Source of the DNA: Bacillus inaquosorum KCTC 13429
Lineage (GTDB): Bacteria; Bacillota; Bacilli; Bacillales; Bacillaceae
DNA: 64,000 nt
Direction of reading: 5' to 3'
Assembly: GCF_000332645.1 (NCBI RefSeq)
Contig: NZ_AMXN01000009.1
Coordinates: 124,001 to 188,000 of the forward strand
The notes below the pieces were generated by a model. It saw only the letters and a list, made by a program, of their open reading frames with translations, did no database searches and had not been told where the DNA came from. Numbering within the stretch: the stretch's first letter is position 1; the number at the start of each line of letters is the position of its first letter. The translations under genes and the position numbers were made by a program. Shown piece after piece: positions 1-12,247 of the stretch.

Positions 1-1200
1 ATCGCCATATATTTCAGATAAATTGAGTAAAGTATACTGAATACGCTCATCTTCTGAAAGACTGTCCCACATCAGTGCCTCATCTGCCCATGTATAACTC
101 GCCAGAACAACAGCATGTCCATTTGCTCCAATACCAGTGCTTGGATAATACGAAAATCGAATCGGAAGATCAGTAATTGATTTGCCGCCGCGTTGCCCGG
201 CTTTTTCCCAAAATCGGCTTTTAAACTCTATGCCGATTTTTGTTGCGCTCATATAGTTTAGTTCGCGGATTGCCCTCCGTTTATAGTAGGAAAAAGAATG
301 GTATGGTTCGATCTTCACAAATCGCAATGTGGAAAAAGGAATGGTTACAATAGCAAGATCAGCTGTGAACGCTACATGTTCTGCTGTTTGTTGATGCTGA
401 CAATGGATCGTAACGCTGTTCTCATTTTGAGAAATTTTCATCATTTTTTGATGGTATAGAATATTTGTTTTTAATTGAGGAAGAAACGCATGAGGAAGTC
501 GATCCATGCCGCCTGTTATCTCATAGAATTGAGATGGCGATGTAAAAAAGATTGATTCCCGTAACGCTTCAACAAGGGACATACCCATATACGCTTCCAT
601 ATCCAAAAGTACACCAATCATATCGATTGCTCCATATGAAAAGAAAGTATTTAAGAATGAGCTTAACGATTCATTCTTGTATTGTTTTTCAACAATCCGC
701 CAATTTCTTGCAGGATCTTGATTAATAAAATTTAATATTGGCTGCAATACAGAAAGCATTAGCTCTTCAGCCGATTTCCCTTGTTCGTTCGGTGCAACAG
801 GGTATCTTAATATTTGAGGATTTCGTTCAAAAATATGGAGACGTGTTAGGATTCCATTCGTATAAATGATGTCCATTGGGGTTCTGTTGATAAATACATT
901 TGTTGGCAGACTGAATTTTTTTATATATTCTAAGGTTAGCAAATGGTTATTCGGTATGCGCATCGGACCAACGTTCAAGTACAAACCATCACTAAAGGGA
1001 GATCTCAAAGTGCAGACACGGCCGCCAGCTCTGCCGCTCGCTTCAAGAATCGTCACTCTGTGACCGGAATTTTTTAGCAAAGATGCTGATACAAGCCCGG
1101 CCAATCCAGCTCCCACAACAATAATATGCTTTGGATGATGCGATGCGCTAAGGCCATTTCTAATAATCTTCATCATGTCTTCATTCATTAGAGAATTCAC
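1..1200 (-). CDS. yobN: Flavin-containing amine oxidase, YobN-like (5' part, runs off the window)
   Basis: FAD-dependent amine or L-amino-acid oxidase, expected to deaminate its substrate oxidatively and release H2O2. About 400 N-terminal codons are visible, open to the window edge. Near residues 17-30 lies the Rossmann dinucleotide fold IIVVGAGLAGLVSA, followed by LEASGRAGGRV, the typical FAD-binding GG motif of the monoamine oxidase family. Later segments (TGGMDRLPHAF, then a strand ending TIPFSTLRFV) also fit that family. I chose GTG at 1200 because AGAGGTG (about 1211-1217) sits 10 bases upstream; ATG at 1188 would be too far from it. Family is clear; the substrate cannot be read from the sequence. 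The name yobN comes from remembered similarity and position. Confidence 0.85.
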   Translation of the reverse strand, partial: MNSLMNEDMMKIIRNGLSASHHPKHIIVVGAGLAGLVSASLLKNSGHRVTILEASGRAGGRVCTLRSPFSDGLYLNVGPMRIPNNHLLTLEYIKKFSLPTNVFINRTPMDIIYTNGILTRLHIFERNPQILRYPVAPNEQGKSAEELMLSVLQPILNFINQDPARNWRIVEKQYKNESLSSFLNTFFSYGAIDMIGVLLDMEAYMGMSLVEALRESIFFTSPSQFYEITGGMDRLPHAFLPQLKTNILYHQKMMKISQNENSVTIHCQHQQTAEHVAFTADLAIVTIPFSTLRFVKIEPYHSFSYYKRRAIRELNYMSATKIGIEFKSRFWEKAGQRGGKSITDLPIRFSYYPSTGIGANGHAVVLASYTWADEALMWDSLSEDERIQYTLLNLSEIYGD

Positions 1201-1343
1201 TTTTGGGAGGCACCTCTTTTTTGAATTTATTGCATTATATTCAATGAAAAGGGCGTCTATCACGATCTGTTCATATCTTTTGGAATTTGTATGCCAAAAG
1301 GGACATTTATTCTCGTTACAAGAACAATAATGGGGTGATGTAT

Positions 1344-1898
1344 TTGACTAACTTTGTTCATAAGACAGTAAACGGTTTGCAAAGTCTCTTAGATGAAAAA
1401 GGAGCCATTAAATTGTTTTGTTCTGAAGGATATATCATGGAGTTCCTTGTTACATTTTCACAGGACAAAGCAACTCTGAATGACATTCAAAGCTTTGAGG
1501 CTAAACACCAGCTTACCCTTCCAGATGATTATCAGAAGTTTATTACACTACATAATGGTGCGAAAATTTTTCAGATACTCGCTGATGGGGAGAATATAGG
1601 TGGAGGACTTTATTTATTTAGCCTTGAAGAGATTGAAGAAGAATTAAAATATGAGGATTTGTTTGAAGGCATCAATGGTATCCCAATTGGTCACTTATTA
1701 GAAGGTTGTCATTTGATGATCGACAAAGATAAATTGGATAAAGGGGATCCCAACTATCTTTTTATATTAGAAATAGGGGAGTATACACCATTAAATTTAA
1801 ATTTTGAGCTATTTCTAGATCGGTATATACAATCCAATGGTGCAACTTTTTGGGAATGGCGCTATTATACCGCAGAAAATTATTATAGAACAAGATAA
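1344..1898 (+). CDS. SUKH/SMI1-KNR4 family protein (immunity-type)
   Basis: Soluble protein of about 184 residues. The block [20 protein letters not shown] followed by NGA is the classic start of a SMI1/KNR4 (SUKH) domain, and the C-terminal part ([19 protein letters not shown]) fits its last helix and strand. In Bacillus such proteins commonly neutralise LXG or contact-dependent nuclease toxins. A broken LXG toxin gene starts about 100 bases downstream, so it is probably an orphaned or repurposed immunity gene. Start: TTG 1344 is preceded by GGGGTGATG at good spacing; ATG 1338 in the same frame lies too close to that site. It differs from the YobK sequence I remember, so I give no symbol. 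Confidence 0.75.
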   Translation: MTNFVHKTVNGLQSLLDEKGAIKLFCSEGYIMEFLVTFSQDKATLNDIQSFEAKHQLTLPDDYQKFITLHNGAKIFQILADGENIGGGLYLFSLEEIEEELKYEDLFEGINGIPIGHLLEGCHLMIDKDKLDKGDPNYLFILEIGEYTPLNLNFELFLDRYIQSNGATFWEWRYYTAENYYRTR

Positions 1899-1962
1899 TA
1901 CGATGTATAAGACAGTCAGATTTGGCTGTCTTTTCTGTTATTGAAATAGTTGATTGTGGTAA

Positions 1963-2378
<416 letters not shown>

Positions 2379-2564
2379 GCAAACCTAATATACAGGGGAT
2401 ATTATACTATACACAAATGCCCTAGTCGTTATCATTTCAAAATAATGTTGGTTTGGAATAAAGTTTGATCATTTTCTGCTTCTTGCCTGAAATTTCAAGA
2501 TTATTGCCGATTCAACAATAAAACACCTTCATTTATATTTTATATACGGAATTCGTTTTAATTA

Positions 2565-2915
2565 TTATTTCCGCAAAATCTTCTCCATCGCTTTTCCCTT
2601 TGCTAACTCATCGATCAGTTTATCCAAATAACGAATTTCCTGCATAGTTGGTTCTTCGATGTCTTCCACTCGGACACCGCAGACCACACCTTTGATCAAA
2701 GCTCGTGAAGGATTCAGTTGGGGGGCTTCCGCAAAGAAGGTCTCAAAGTCTGCCTGTTTTTCCAGTTGCGCTTCTAACTCTTCCTGGCTATATCCTGTCA
2801 ACCAACGGATGATTTCATCGACTTCTGTTTTCGTACGTCCTTTTTTCTCCACCTTCGTAACATATAGGGGATAGACCCTTGCGAGACTCATTGTATAGAT
2901 CTGATGTTTTGTCAT
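2565..2915 (-). CDS. DUF2200 family protein
   Basis: A 116-residue soluble, charged protein beginning [18 protein letters not shown]. It has the family features [14 protein letters not shown] near residue 40 and the C-terminal ...[23 protein letters not shown]. This matches the conserved small DUF2200 family, whose biochemical function is unknown to me. It starts at ATG 2915 with TGAGGATG a short distance upstream. Its neighbours (toxin remnant and rifampicin phosphotransferase) do not suggest a role. Full length for the family. Confidence 0.8.
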   Translation of the reverse strand: MTKHQIYTMSLARVYPLYVTKVEKKGRTKTEVDEIIRWLTGYSQEELEAQLEKQADFETFFAEAPQLNPSRALIKGVVCGVRVEDIEEPTMQEIRYLDKLIDELAKGKAMEKILRK

Positions 2916-6345
<3,430 letters not shown>

Positions 6346-6462
6346 TGACTGATGTGTGTAGCGAGCCATCAGATATCCCCCCCATATGCCCCTAACTAGG
6401 AGTTGCAGGCTGATGGAATTAGCAAAGGAAAATTAATATTATCTTAAAAACGAAAAACCCCT

Positions 6463-6492
6463 CCCCAATCAAGAAAAGGGTGGGGGTTTTAT
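6463..6492 (+). terminator. Terminator after the rifampicin phosphotransferase gene
   Basis: AAAACCCC/CCCC pairs with GGGTGGGGGTTTT across an A-rich loop and ends in a T run; it lies about 120 bases after the stop codon. Confidence 0.7.
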
Positions 6493-6654
6493 TAAGGTGA
6501 ATCATATTCCGTTGCCTGTTCACTATCAGAAATTTCTTGAGTTGTTCAAGTAAGGAGCCATATTGTTGAATAAGGATAGTAATTAAAGAGGTTATTGTTG
6601 TCTTAATATCGAAATAAAGATTGGGTTTAAGTATTTTTGATGGGAGTTACTTTA

Positions 6655-7167
6655 ATGCATATAACAACAAAAAGGTTACTGATACGTGAATTTGAATTCA
6701 AAGATTGGCAAGCTGTATATGAGTATACATCAGATATTAATGTGATGAAGTATATACCAGAGGGGGTTTTTACTGAAGAAGATGCAAAAGAATTTGTAAT
6801 TGAAAACAAAGGTGATAACGCTGAAAAATTTCCAGTAGTACTAATAGATGAAGGTTGTCTTATAGGGCATATTGTTTTTTTAAAGTATTTTGGTGAACAT
6901 ACATATGAGATTGGATGGGTGTTTAATCCAAATTATCAAAATAGAGGGTATGCTTCTGAAGCAGCACAAGCTATCTTGGAATATGGTTTTAAAGAAATGA
7001 ACTTACATAGGATTATAGCTACGTGTCAACCTGAGAATATTCCATCATACCGAGTTATGGAGAAAATTGGAATGAGAAGAGAAGGCTTTTTTAAAAAATG
7101 TATTCCCAAAGGCAATGAATGGTGGGATGAATATTATTACGCTATTTTAAAAGAAGAGTGGAAATGA
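6655..7167 (+). CDS. GNAT N-acetyltransferase (RimJ/RimL type)
   Basis: About 170 residues. It opens MHITTKRLLIREFEFKDWQ, the standard start of the RimJ/RimL-like acetyltransferase family. It continues with IGWVFNPNYQNRGYASEAAQ (acetyl-CoA binding Q/R-x-x-G-x-A) near residue 95 and ENIPSYRVMEKIGMRREGFF near 135, ending YYAILKEEW. It would acetylate an amine of a small molecule or a protein N-terminus; the substrate is unknown. ATG 6655 follows GGGAG by nine bases, better than ATG 6640 or 6637. It stands alone, and degraded sequence follows it. Confidence 0.85.
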   Translation: MHITTKRLLIREFEFKDWQAVYEYTSDINVMKYIPEGVFTEEDAKEFVIENKGDNAEKFPVVLIDEGCLIGHIVFLKYFGEHTYEIGWVFNPNYQNRGYASEAAQAILEYGFKEMNLHRIIATCQPENIPSYRVMEKIGMRREGFFKKCIPKGNEWWDEYYYAILKEEWK

Positions 7168-7278
7168 TCTATTAAGTTTTAAGTCTTACTTCTTCAACAA
7201 AAGGTTCTTTTATTGAATACAGCAACATTGGCGATACAAACAAAATATCACCATAATAAAGCAATATGGTAGTGGTAC

Positions 7279-7329
7279 TTAATCGGATTCAATGAGCTCT
7301 GGCGAATTGTTTTTAGGTGAGTTCACTAA
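7279..7329 (-). pseudogene. C-terminal fragment of an SRAP (YedK/YoaM-type) gene
   Basis: On the minus strand 15 codons read VNSPKNNSPELIESD then stop. The intact SRAP gene at 25517-26200 ends VNSPKNNSPELLVAQNRM, so this is the tail of a second SRAP gene whose body is gone. An in-frame TGA lies two codons before the V. In strain 168 I recall a second SRAP gene, yobE, in this neighbourhood; this may be its remnant. Confidence 0.65.
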
Positions 7330-7840
7330 TCAAGGTATATGGATGTTCCAGAGGGCATGGGGATTTTCGAGGTAATTAATACTTTAAAGCCATTTCAGAT
7401 TATGATCTTTTTTTTCAAATAATGAAGCATTCGCAGCATTAAACAAACACATCAAAGAAGAGGGTGGAAAATAATCTAATGAAACTGCCCATCAGAGACT
7501 TACTTAATTGATATTAAAAATAAGCCAAGGGTGATTCAATTAGTTAAGATCGGCTTTTATGTAAACATTGAATCGTTACTATATACATTTTACTTTACCA
7601 TTACTCAATTCGCTTATGACGCATTCTTTGTGGGAGCTCTCGAGGAATAAATTAGCCCTTCATAAACTGACATATGGCGTTGCTCCCATGAGAAAGTTAA
7701 TTAAGTACACTAATCAGGGGTTCACAGCTTGTGCTGGGACAATGCAAAGTATTTTGGAGGTAACTGTGAAAGATCCAGAGATGTAATTACATCAGAAATT
7801 AAATACATATAATTTTTTAATCACGAAGGGTACATATAAA
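7330..7840. other. Degenerate stretch with decayed coding fragments
   Basis: No intact gene is visible. On the plus strand, codons from about 7343 read DVPEGMGIFEVINTLKPF. After a run of eight T near 7409-7416 another frame continues SNNEAFAALNKHIKEEGGK and stops near 7474; this looks like one protein tail broken by a frameshift in the T run. I could not place its family. A 72-codon frame at 7568-7786 has no ribosome site or recognisable motif and is not called. Confidence 0.4.
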
Positions 7841-7984
7841 ATCGTCCGGTCTAGCGCCACGGCTGATGATTTGCCCGTTAATACGATCTTCCAGCCGTCG
7901 TCGGGAGTAGAGAACGCATCGAAAGAAATCAAAGATGGCCAGCGGATCAGGGTGAATGGTGCGTAAGATTATGTGAGATTCTAG
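7841..7984 (+). pseudogene. Internally deleted remnant of a second PEP-synthase/rifampicin phosphotransferase gene
   Basis: One reading frame gives IVRSSATADDLP, the ATP-grasp motif that the intact gene has as [12 protein letters not shown] near residue 115. After about seven unrelated codons it continues [20 protein letters not shown], which matches [19 protein letters not shown] from the last 30 residues of the intact protein. A TAA then interrupts, followed by DYVRF and TAG. Roughly 700 codons are missing between the two blocks. Base identity with the intact gene is clearly lower than protein similarity, so this is an old paralogue rather than a recent copy. Confidence 0.75.
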
Positions 7985-8148
7985 ATCTTGATGAATGGAT
8001 TTTAAGTTCAGCTGCAATGTCAAATAGAACATGCACCCATGACTTTGCAGAATAAAAATCCACTAGGCAACCACCCAATTATACAGAGACAATCACCTAA
8101 AAAGGGTATAGATAAGTATAATATTGGAAACTGAAAAAGGAGTTGAAC

Positions 8149-8337
8149 ATGTTGTATTATTACCCGTCTTTCCATTTGTATCAGCGACAAGAATATAGTC
8201 CTTATCCATGGACTTATCCAGGAAGCTCCCCCTATGTATATGAACGACCTCCCTTTTTTAATTCTCCATGTTACAGAGAGTGTATAAGAAGCGGAGCGGA
8301 TAGTTATTTCTGCTGCTATATCTGCGGTTTCTGTTAA
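8149..8337 (+). CDS. Small Tyr/Pro/Cys-rich protein, unknown
   Basis: A 62-residue frame starting MLYYYPSFHLYQRQEYSPYP. It is rich in Tyr and Pro in the first 40 residues and ends with a cysteine cluster (CYRECIRSG then CCYICGFC). ATG 8149 is preceded by AAAAAGGAG, a strong ribosome site, which is the main reason to believe it. No signal peptide or membrane segment. The Y/P-rich plus Cys-rich composition is reminiscent of spore coat or crust peptides, but I do not recognise the family. It lies among gene remnants, so it may be a stray. Confidence 0.5.
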   Translation: MLYYYPSFHLYQRQEYSPYPWTYPGSSPYVYERPPFFNSPCYRECIRSGADSYFCCYICGFC

Positions 8338-8767
8338 CAAGAAAGACTTATAGAAGTACCAAAGTATCTTGTCTTTTGCTTCAGCGGGAATTGATAGTAA
8401 AAGAGCGCAATGATAAACGGTTGCATTTTTCTTATGATTGGTTTTATAAATGTCCCGGATGATAGCCATTTAAATTTTGGGAAGGTCGGGATATTTGTTG
8501 AGTATTTCTTTCATTTCTTCTATAAATAATGCTAATCTTTCACCAAAAATTTTCCGCATAAAATAATATAAAACTATCATTTTATTTCGAATTCGAAAAG
8601 AATTGTTAAGTTTTCCTCTCCATATGCAAACCCAAAAAGCAATGTTATAGGATTTTCTTAGTTTATGCTGTAATTATATTGGAGGCATACCGTCTTAGTA
8701 TTTAAAAGTTTGAGCAGTTAGAAGATTTTAAGAAAGATTCAGCAACTAGAAGATAGAGTTATTAAGT

Positions 8768-8794
8768 ACGAATAATCTGGAATGGTGGTATATG
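8768..8794 (+). repeat. Copy 1 of a short dispersed repeat
   Basis: GAATAATCTGGAATGGTGG and the following TATATGTCC recur with three changes at 12297-12322. Both copies are followed within about 60 bases by a similar AGCAGA...CGCTTTTT stretch. They are probably two copies of one ancestral intergenic segment. Confidence 0.5.
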
Positions 8795-8807
8795 TCCATA
8801 TATTGAG

Positions 8808-8850
8808 AGATGAAGCGCATCTGCAGCAGAAAGCAGAGCGCTTTTTTTAA
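8808..8850 (+). terminator. Orphan terminator hairpin
   Basis: AAGCGC-TCTGC pairs with GCAGA-GCGCTT and is followed by seven T. There is no intact gene directly upstream, so it probably ended a gene that has been lost. Confidence 0.55.
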
Positions 8851-8902
8851 TGAGGAATCTCAATAAAAACAACAATTTTAATCAGAAAATAAGGTGAGGT
8901 CA

Positions 8903-9034
8903 AATAAAGTGTAAACAATGTGAAAAGCCGATCTCAACGAAAATGGGGTTAAATGATATTAGAGATGATAAGTGTTTTATAGAGTTGCCAAAAGATCAAA
9001 AAGAGATTGATAAAGTGTTCGGTATCTGTGACTG
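8903..9034 (+). pseudogene. Small CxxC protein frame with ATA in place of a start codon
   Basis: Codons from ATA 8903 read (I)KCKQCEKPISTKMGLNDIRD and continue to GICD, ending TGA. The CxxC near the start and the later Cys residues suggest a small zinc-binding protein. A good ribosome site (AAGGTGAGG) sits just where it should for a start at 8903, but that codon is ATA, so an ATG-to-ATA change may have silenced the gene. After the stop the frame continues with NGKLYAKRVCQ, suggesting a longer ancestor. Confidence 0.4.
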
Positions 9035-9209
9035 AAATGGAAAGCTGTATGCAAAGAGGGTTTGTCAATAAGCTGAAGAACAAAGAAGCCGGGGAACATG
9101 AAGTTCTTTAAACGTCAACAAAAATAAAGAAGGAGATTACCTCACATGTAATGAATTATTATAGTAGGAAAGAGAAAAATTTTACAACAAAGGGAGGAAT
9201 GAGGTAGTA

Positions 9210-9830
9210 ATGAAGGGTTTTATCAAAGGTGCTGTTCTAACTGCTGTTCTAGGTGTTGGTGCTACTTTATTTGCAGGTGATGTATCTGCACACGGGTATA
9301 TAAAAGAGCCTGCTAGTCGAGCGTATATGGGATCATTAGAAAAACAAATAATTGGTTGGACGGCAGCTACTCAGAAATATGGTTCCGTAGTTGATAATCC
9401 TCAATCGGTAGAAGGACCAAAAGGGTTTCCGTCCGCGGGTCCACCAGATGGGAAAATTGCATCAGCAAATGGAGGCTCGGGTCAAATTGATTTTGGGTTA
9501 GACAGGCAGACTGCAGATCATTGGGTAAAACAAAACATACGTGGGGGTCTAAACACCTTTACTTGGCACTATACTGCTCCTCACGCAACATCAAAGTGGC
9601 ACTATTATATAACCAAGAAAGATTGGAATCCAAACAAACCTTTAACAAGGGATGAGTTTGAGTTAATTGGAACTGTAGATCACGATGGTTCAAAGGCTGA
9701 TACTAATCTATCTCATAAGATTTATGTACCAACTGATCGCAGTGGTTATCATGTCATTCTAGGGGTGTGGGATGTTGCGGATACCTCTAATGCCTTTTAT
9801 AACGTAATTGATGTAAACCTAATACGATGA
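9210..9830 (+). CDS. Secreted AA10 lytic polysaccharide monooxygenase (chitin/cellulose-binding)
   Basis: Copper enzyme that cleaves crystalline polysaccharide oxidatively outside the cell. There are 206 residues: a signal peptide (residues 1-27, ...GDVSA) whose cleavage exposes His28 in AHGYIKEPASRAYM, the N-terminal His of the copper histidine brace. The second brace His is His125 in YTAPHATSKW, and the axial aromatic residue is Phe196 in NAFYNVIDV. It is a single catalytic domain without a binding module, as in other Bacillus AA10 enzymes. GGGAGGAATGAGG precedes ATG 9210. FnIII-like codons just downstream hint that an ancestor may have carried extra modules. Chitin is the usual substrate; cellulose is possible. 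Confidence 0.9.
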   Translation: MKGFIKGAVLTAVLGVGATLFAGDVSAHGYIKEPASRAYMGSLEKQIIGWTAATQKYGSVVDNPQSVEGPKGFPSAGPPDGKIASANGGSGQIDFGLDRQTADHWVKQNIRGGLNTFTWHYTAPHATSKWHYYITKKDWNPNKPLTRDEFELIGTVDHDGSKADTNLSHKIYVPTDRSGYHVILGVWDVADTSNAFYNVIDVNLIR

Positions 9831-9870
9831 TATTGAACCTCTACAGTATTAATAGCTAACAATAGTTATG

Positions 9871-10008
9871 ACTATACGGAAAGCGATAAGTGTATCAGGT
9901 AAGCCATCACCAGCTAGTGAAGTGTTGACTGTAGCAACGAAGGGAAATGTAACGGAACCGGGAGAACACAGAGTGTTTGAGTATGGAAGTTACAGAATCA
10001 TTACTTAG
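9871..10008 (+). pseudogene. Fibronectin type III domain remnant after the LPMO gene
   Basis: One frame reads TIRKAISVSGKPSPASEVLT then VATKGN, the last strands of an FnIII domain as found between modules of bacterial chitinases and LPMOs. It continues VTEPGEHRVFEYGSYRIIT to TAG 10006. There is no start codon or upstream part. Either the LPMO gene, or a chitinase gene that stood here, once had this module. Confidence 0.5.
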
Positions 10009-10261
10009 CACAGAAGGAATTATTGATTACAATGGAGTTCAAGATTTCCCCGAGGGATACGTCCTAATTGAATATCATTATGATGGAAGATATGTCATTG
10101 ACACCAACAAATCAAGAAACGGATTAGGTTATATGTTATATCTAGATTCAATTGATGATATTGAAGATGCGGTTAACTTAGATTCCAATTTTGAGATATG
10201 GTTTGACACGTTAGTGTCTTCTAACGGAACGAAGTATTGGGAAGTGAGTCCGAATAACTAA
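9977..10261 (+). pseudogene. C-terminal part of a SUKH/SMI1-KNR4 protein
   Basis: A 94-codon frame whose end (LDSNFEIWFDTLVSSNGTKY then WEV) parallels the end of the SUKH protein at 1344-1898 ([20 protein letters not shown] then WEW). The N-terminal half of the domain is missing and the apparent start has no good ribosome site, so it is most likely a truncated immunity gene fused to the FnIII remnant. Translation of a short protein cannot be excluded. Confidence 0.5.
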
Positions 10262-10288
10262 GAGTATTATAAACTGGTTTCAGAATAA

Positions 10289-10311
10289 GAAGACTCCAAA
10301 AAGGAGTCTTC
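10289..10311 (-). terminator. Terminator of penP
   Basis: Perfect inverted repeat GAAGACTCC/GGAGTCTTC with a 5-base loop, just after the penP stop codon; it could serve both strands. Confidence 0.75.
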
Positions 10312-10316
10312 ATCTA

Positions 10317-11240
10317 CTATTTGAGATCGTTAAGGACGACTTTTGCAGCCTCAGCGATAAGAGCATTATCATAATGAGCATCTTTCGTAAACCGGTTTGA
10401 TAGGATTGCCAAAATAATAGGAGCTCTATTAGGCGGCCAAACGATAGCAATGTCATTTCGTGTTCCGTAATTTCCGGCTCCAGATTTATCGCCGACTTCC
10501 CACCCTATAGGAGCGCCTGCCCGAATCAGTTCGTCACCAGTAGCGTTCCCCCGCATCCAATCAGTTAAGATCGTGCGCTTATCAGTCGTGAGAGTGTTAT
10601 CCACAGTGAAAGCTTTAAGGTCGGTTGCCAGTGCTTTTGCGGTGCTAGTGTCACGAATATCCCCAGGAACTGCAGAGTTTAGATCCGTCTCGAATCGATT
10701 AGCCCTGGTTACATGATCCCCAATCTGTTTCAGTGACTTTTCGAAACCTTTAGGGCCGCCAAGTTGTTGCAACAATATGTTCCCAGCAGTATTATCGCTG
10801 TAATGGATTGCAGCTTCTGAGATTTCCTTCAGGCTCATGCCTGTATCTACGTGTTTTTCTGTGATTGGAGAATATGTAACAAGATCGTCTTTGCTGTAGT
10901 GGATGACTTCATTAAGTTTTTCAATTGAGTTTTTCTTCAGGACAGCAGCTGCGGCTAGAACTTTATAGGTTGATGCGTAAGCAAACCGTTCATTCGGCCG
11001 ATAGGCGATAGTTTTGTTTGTACCTGTGTCAATTGCATAAACGCCAAGCCTGGCATCAAATTTTTTCTCAAGTTGAACAAATTTTTTAATAGTTATACGG
11101 CTTGTCATTTTTGTGTCTTCTATGGCTTTTGCTTCAGCATGCGTTGATCCGTCAAAGGGTTTGAAACCAGTAAGGCTTAAACATAAAAGTCCAATACATA
11201 TTCCAAGTTTTAATGTCGCTTTATTTTTCAAATTAATCAA
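10317..11240 (-). CDS. penP: Class A beta-lactamase
   Basis: Secreted serine beta-lactamase hydrolysing penicillins. All active-site motifs are present in the 307-residue frame: STYK (catalytic Ser90, Lys93), SDN (148-150), the omega-loop Glu184 in RFETDLN and KSG (252-254). An N-terminal hydrophobic segment (about residues 9-26) is the signal peptide. Length and sequence match B. subtilis PenP. Start uncertain: TTG 11240 lies only two bases after AGGAGG; ATT 11237 or TTG 11231 have better spacing, and by alignment with the 168 protein the start falls near 11237. It faces away from yoaZ. No blaI/blaR regulators are nearby. Confidence 0.93.
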   Translation of the reverse strand: MINLKNKATLKLGICIGLLCLSLTGFKPFDGSTHAEAKAIEDTKMTSRITIKKFVQLEKKFDARLGVYAIDTGTNKTIAYRPNERFAYASTYKVLAAAAVLKKNSIEKLNEVIHYSKDDLVTYSPITEKHVDTGMSLKEISEAAIHYSDNTAGNILLQQLGGPKGFEKSLKQIGDHVTRANRFETDLNSAVPGDIRDTSTAKALATDLKAFTVDNTLTTDKRTILTDWMRGNATGDELIRAGAPIGWEVGDKSGAGNYGTRNDIAIVWPPNRAPIILAILSNRFTKDAHYDNALIAEAAKVVLNDLK

Positions 11241-11608
11241 GGCCTCCTAATTCAATTGATTTTGTATTCACCTTCTATTAATACCACAAAAATAGGAGTA
11301 AAATCGATATATTCCTATGAAATGTCCTCATGACAGTTAGTTTAACAAAACTCTTTTCATTCATTTCGTTTTCTTATTTTTAATATGTTAAGAGAACTAG
11401 GGTCACGAGGGAAAAGAGAGGAATAAGAAAATAGAAAAACACCAATTTTAAAGGTAAACATTATGTGAAATGTTACATCATTGATAATAGGTTAGGTGTA
11501 GCATGAGATTTTATAATTGTTCCTATTGCCACCCGTATGGCATTATTTAAAAGGATGGGCACGAAGTCATTCTAATGGGCTTTATCAATTGGGATTGGAG
11601 TGTTATGA
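11241..11608. other. Intergenic region between penP and yoaZ
   Basis: Divergent promoter region of 368 bases. A plus-strand frame from about 11502 reads MRFYNCSYCHPYGII, stops, and continues KDGHEVILMGFINWDWSVM. It looks like a small decayed gene just ahead of yoaZ. I recognise no operator. Confidence 0.35.
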
Positions 11609-12241
11609 GTGAAAACAAAAAAAGTTTATCTTTATGTATTTCATACAATGTCAGACTGGGAATATGGATATTTGATTGCTGAACTAAACTCAGGGAGATA
11701 TTTCAAAAAAGATGTAGCACCTTTAAAAGTAATTTCAGTAGGAGTTAATAAAGAAATGATTACGACGATGGGAGGGCTCAGCATAAAACCAGATATGTCC
11801 CTTGATGAGTGTACGCTTGAGAGTAAAGATCTCTTAATTTTACCCGGAGGGAATACTTGGGGAGAAGATACTCATCAACCGATCTTGAAAAAAGTTGGCG
11901 AAGCTTTAGAGCTTGGCACGATTGTTGCTGCCATTTGTGGTGCAACCCAAGGCCTCGCGAATTATGGATACTTAGATTCTAGAAAGCATACAAGCAATGA
12001 CTTAGAGTATATGAAAATGGTCTGTCCTACTTATAAAGGAGAAAAATTATATGAGAAGAGACCTGCAGTATCTGATGAAAATTTGGTTACTGCATCAGGA
12101 ATAGCTCCCCTGGAATTTGCGATGGAAGTATTGAAAAAATTAGATGTATTTGCACCGGATACATTGCATTCATGGTATAAGCTAAATAAGACCCATAAAC
12201 CTGAATATTTCTTCGAGTTAATGAATACAATAAATGGATAG
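11609..12241 (+). CDS. yoaZ: DJ-1/PfpI superfamily glutamine amidotransferase-like protein
   Basis: 210 residues with the DJ-1/PfpI fold. The nucleophile elbow VAAICGATQGLANYG carries the conserved cysteine at about residue 111, and LLILPGGNTWGED provides the preceding strand. Such proteins act as stress-related glyoxalases, deglycases or regulators; the activity of this one is not known to me. GTG 11609 follows TTGGAGTG with good spacing. Length equals YoaZ of B. subtilis. A strong terminator follows within 50 bases, so it is monocistronic. Confidence 0.85.
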   Translation: MKTKKVYLYVFHTMSDWEYGYLIAELNSGRYFKKDVAPLKVISVGVNKEMITTMGGLSIKPDMSLDECTLESKDLLILPGGNTWGEDTHQPILKKVGEALELGTIVAAICGATQGLANYGYLDSRKHTSNDLEYMKMVCPTYKGEKLYEKRPAVSDENLVTASGIAPLEFAMEVLKKLDVFAPDTLHSWYKLNKTHKPEYFFELMNTING

Positions 12242-12247
12242 AATCAT

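Larger units (their letters stand above)
8338..9209. other. Intergenic graveyard upstream of the LPMO gene
   Basis: No intact gene. On the minus strand from about 8564 a 29-codon frame reads MRKIFGERLALFIEEMKEIL and ends at 8476-8478; it looks like a real protein fragment without known family. A terminator-like hairpin lies at about 8808-8850. A zinc-ribbon-like reading frame without a start codon lies at 8903-9034 (separate entry). A 27-base stretch at 8768-8794 recurs at 12297-12322. Confidence 0.4.

Noticed and set aside
7568..7786. 72-codon plus-strand frame
   Set aside because: No ribosome site, no recognisable motif, and it lies in a decayed region.
8020..8469. 149-codon minus-strand frame
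   Set aside because: It runs antisense across the better-supported small gene at 8149-8337; only its first 40 codons look protein-like, and they have no ribosome site.
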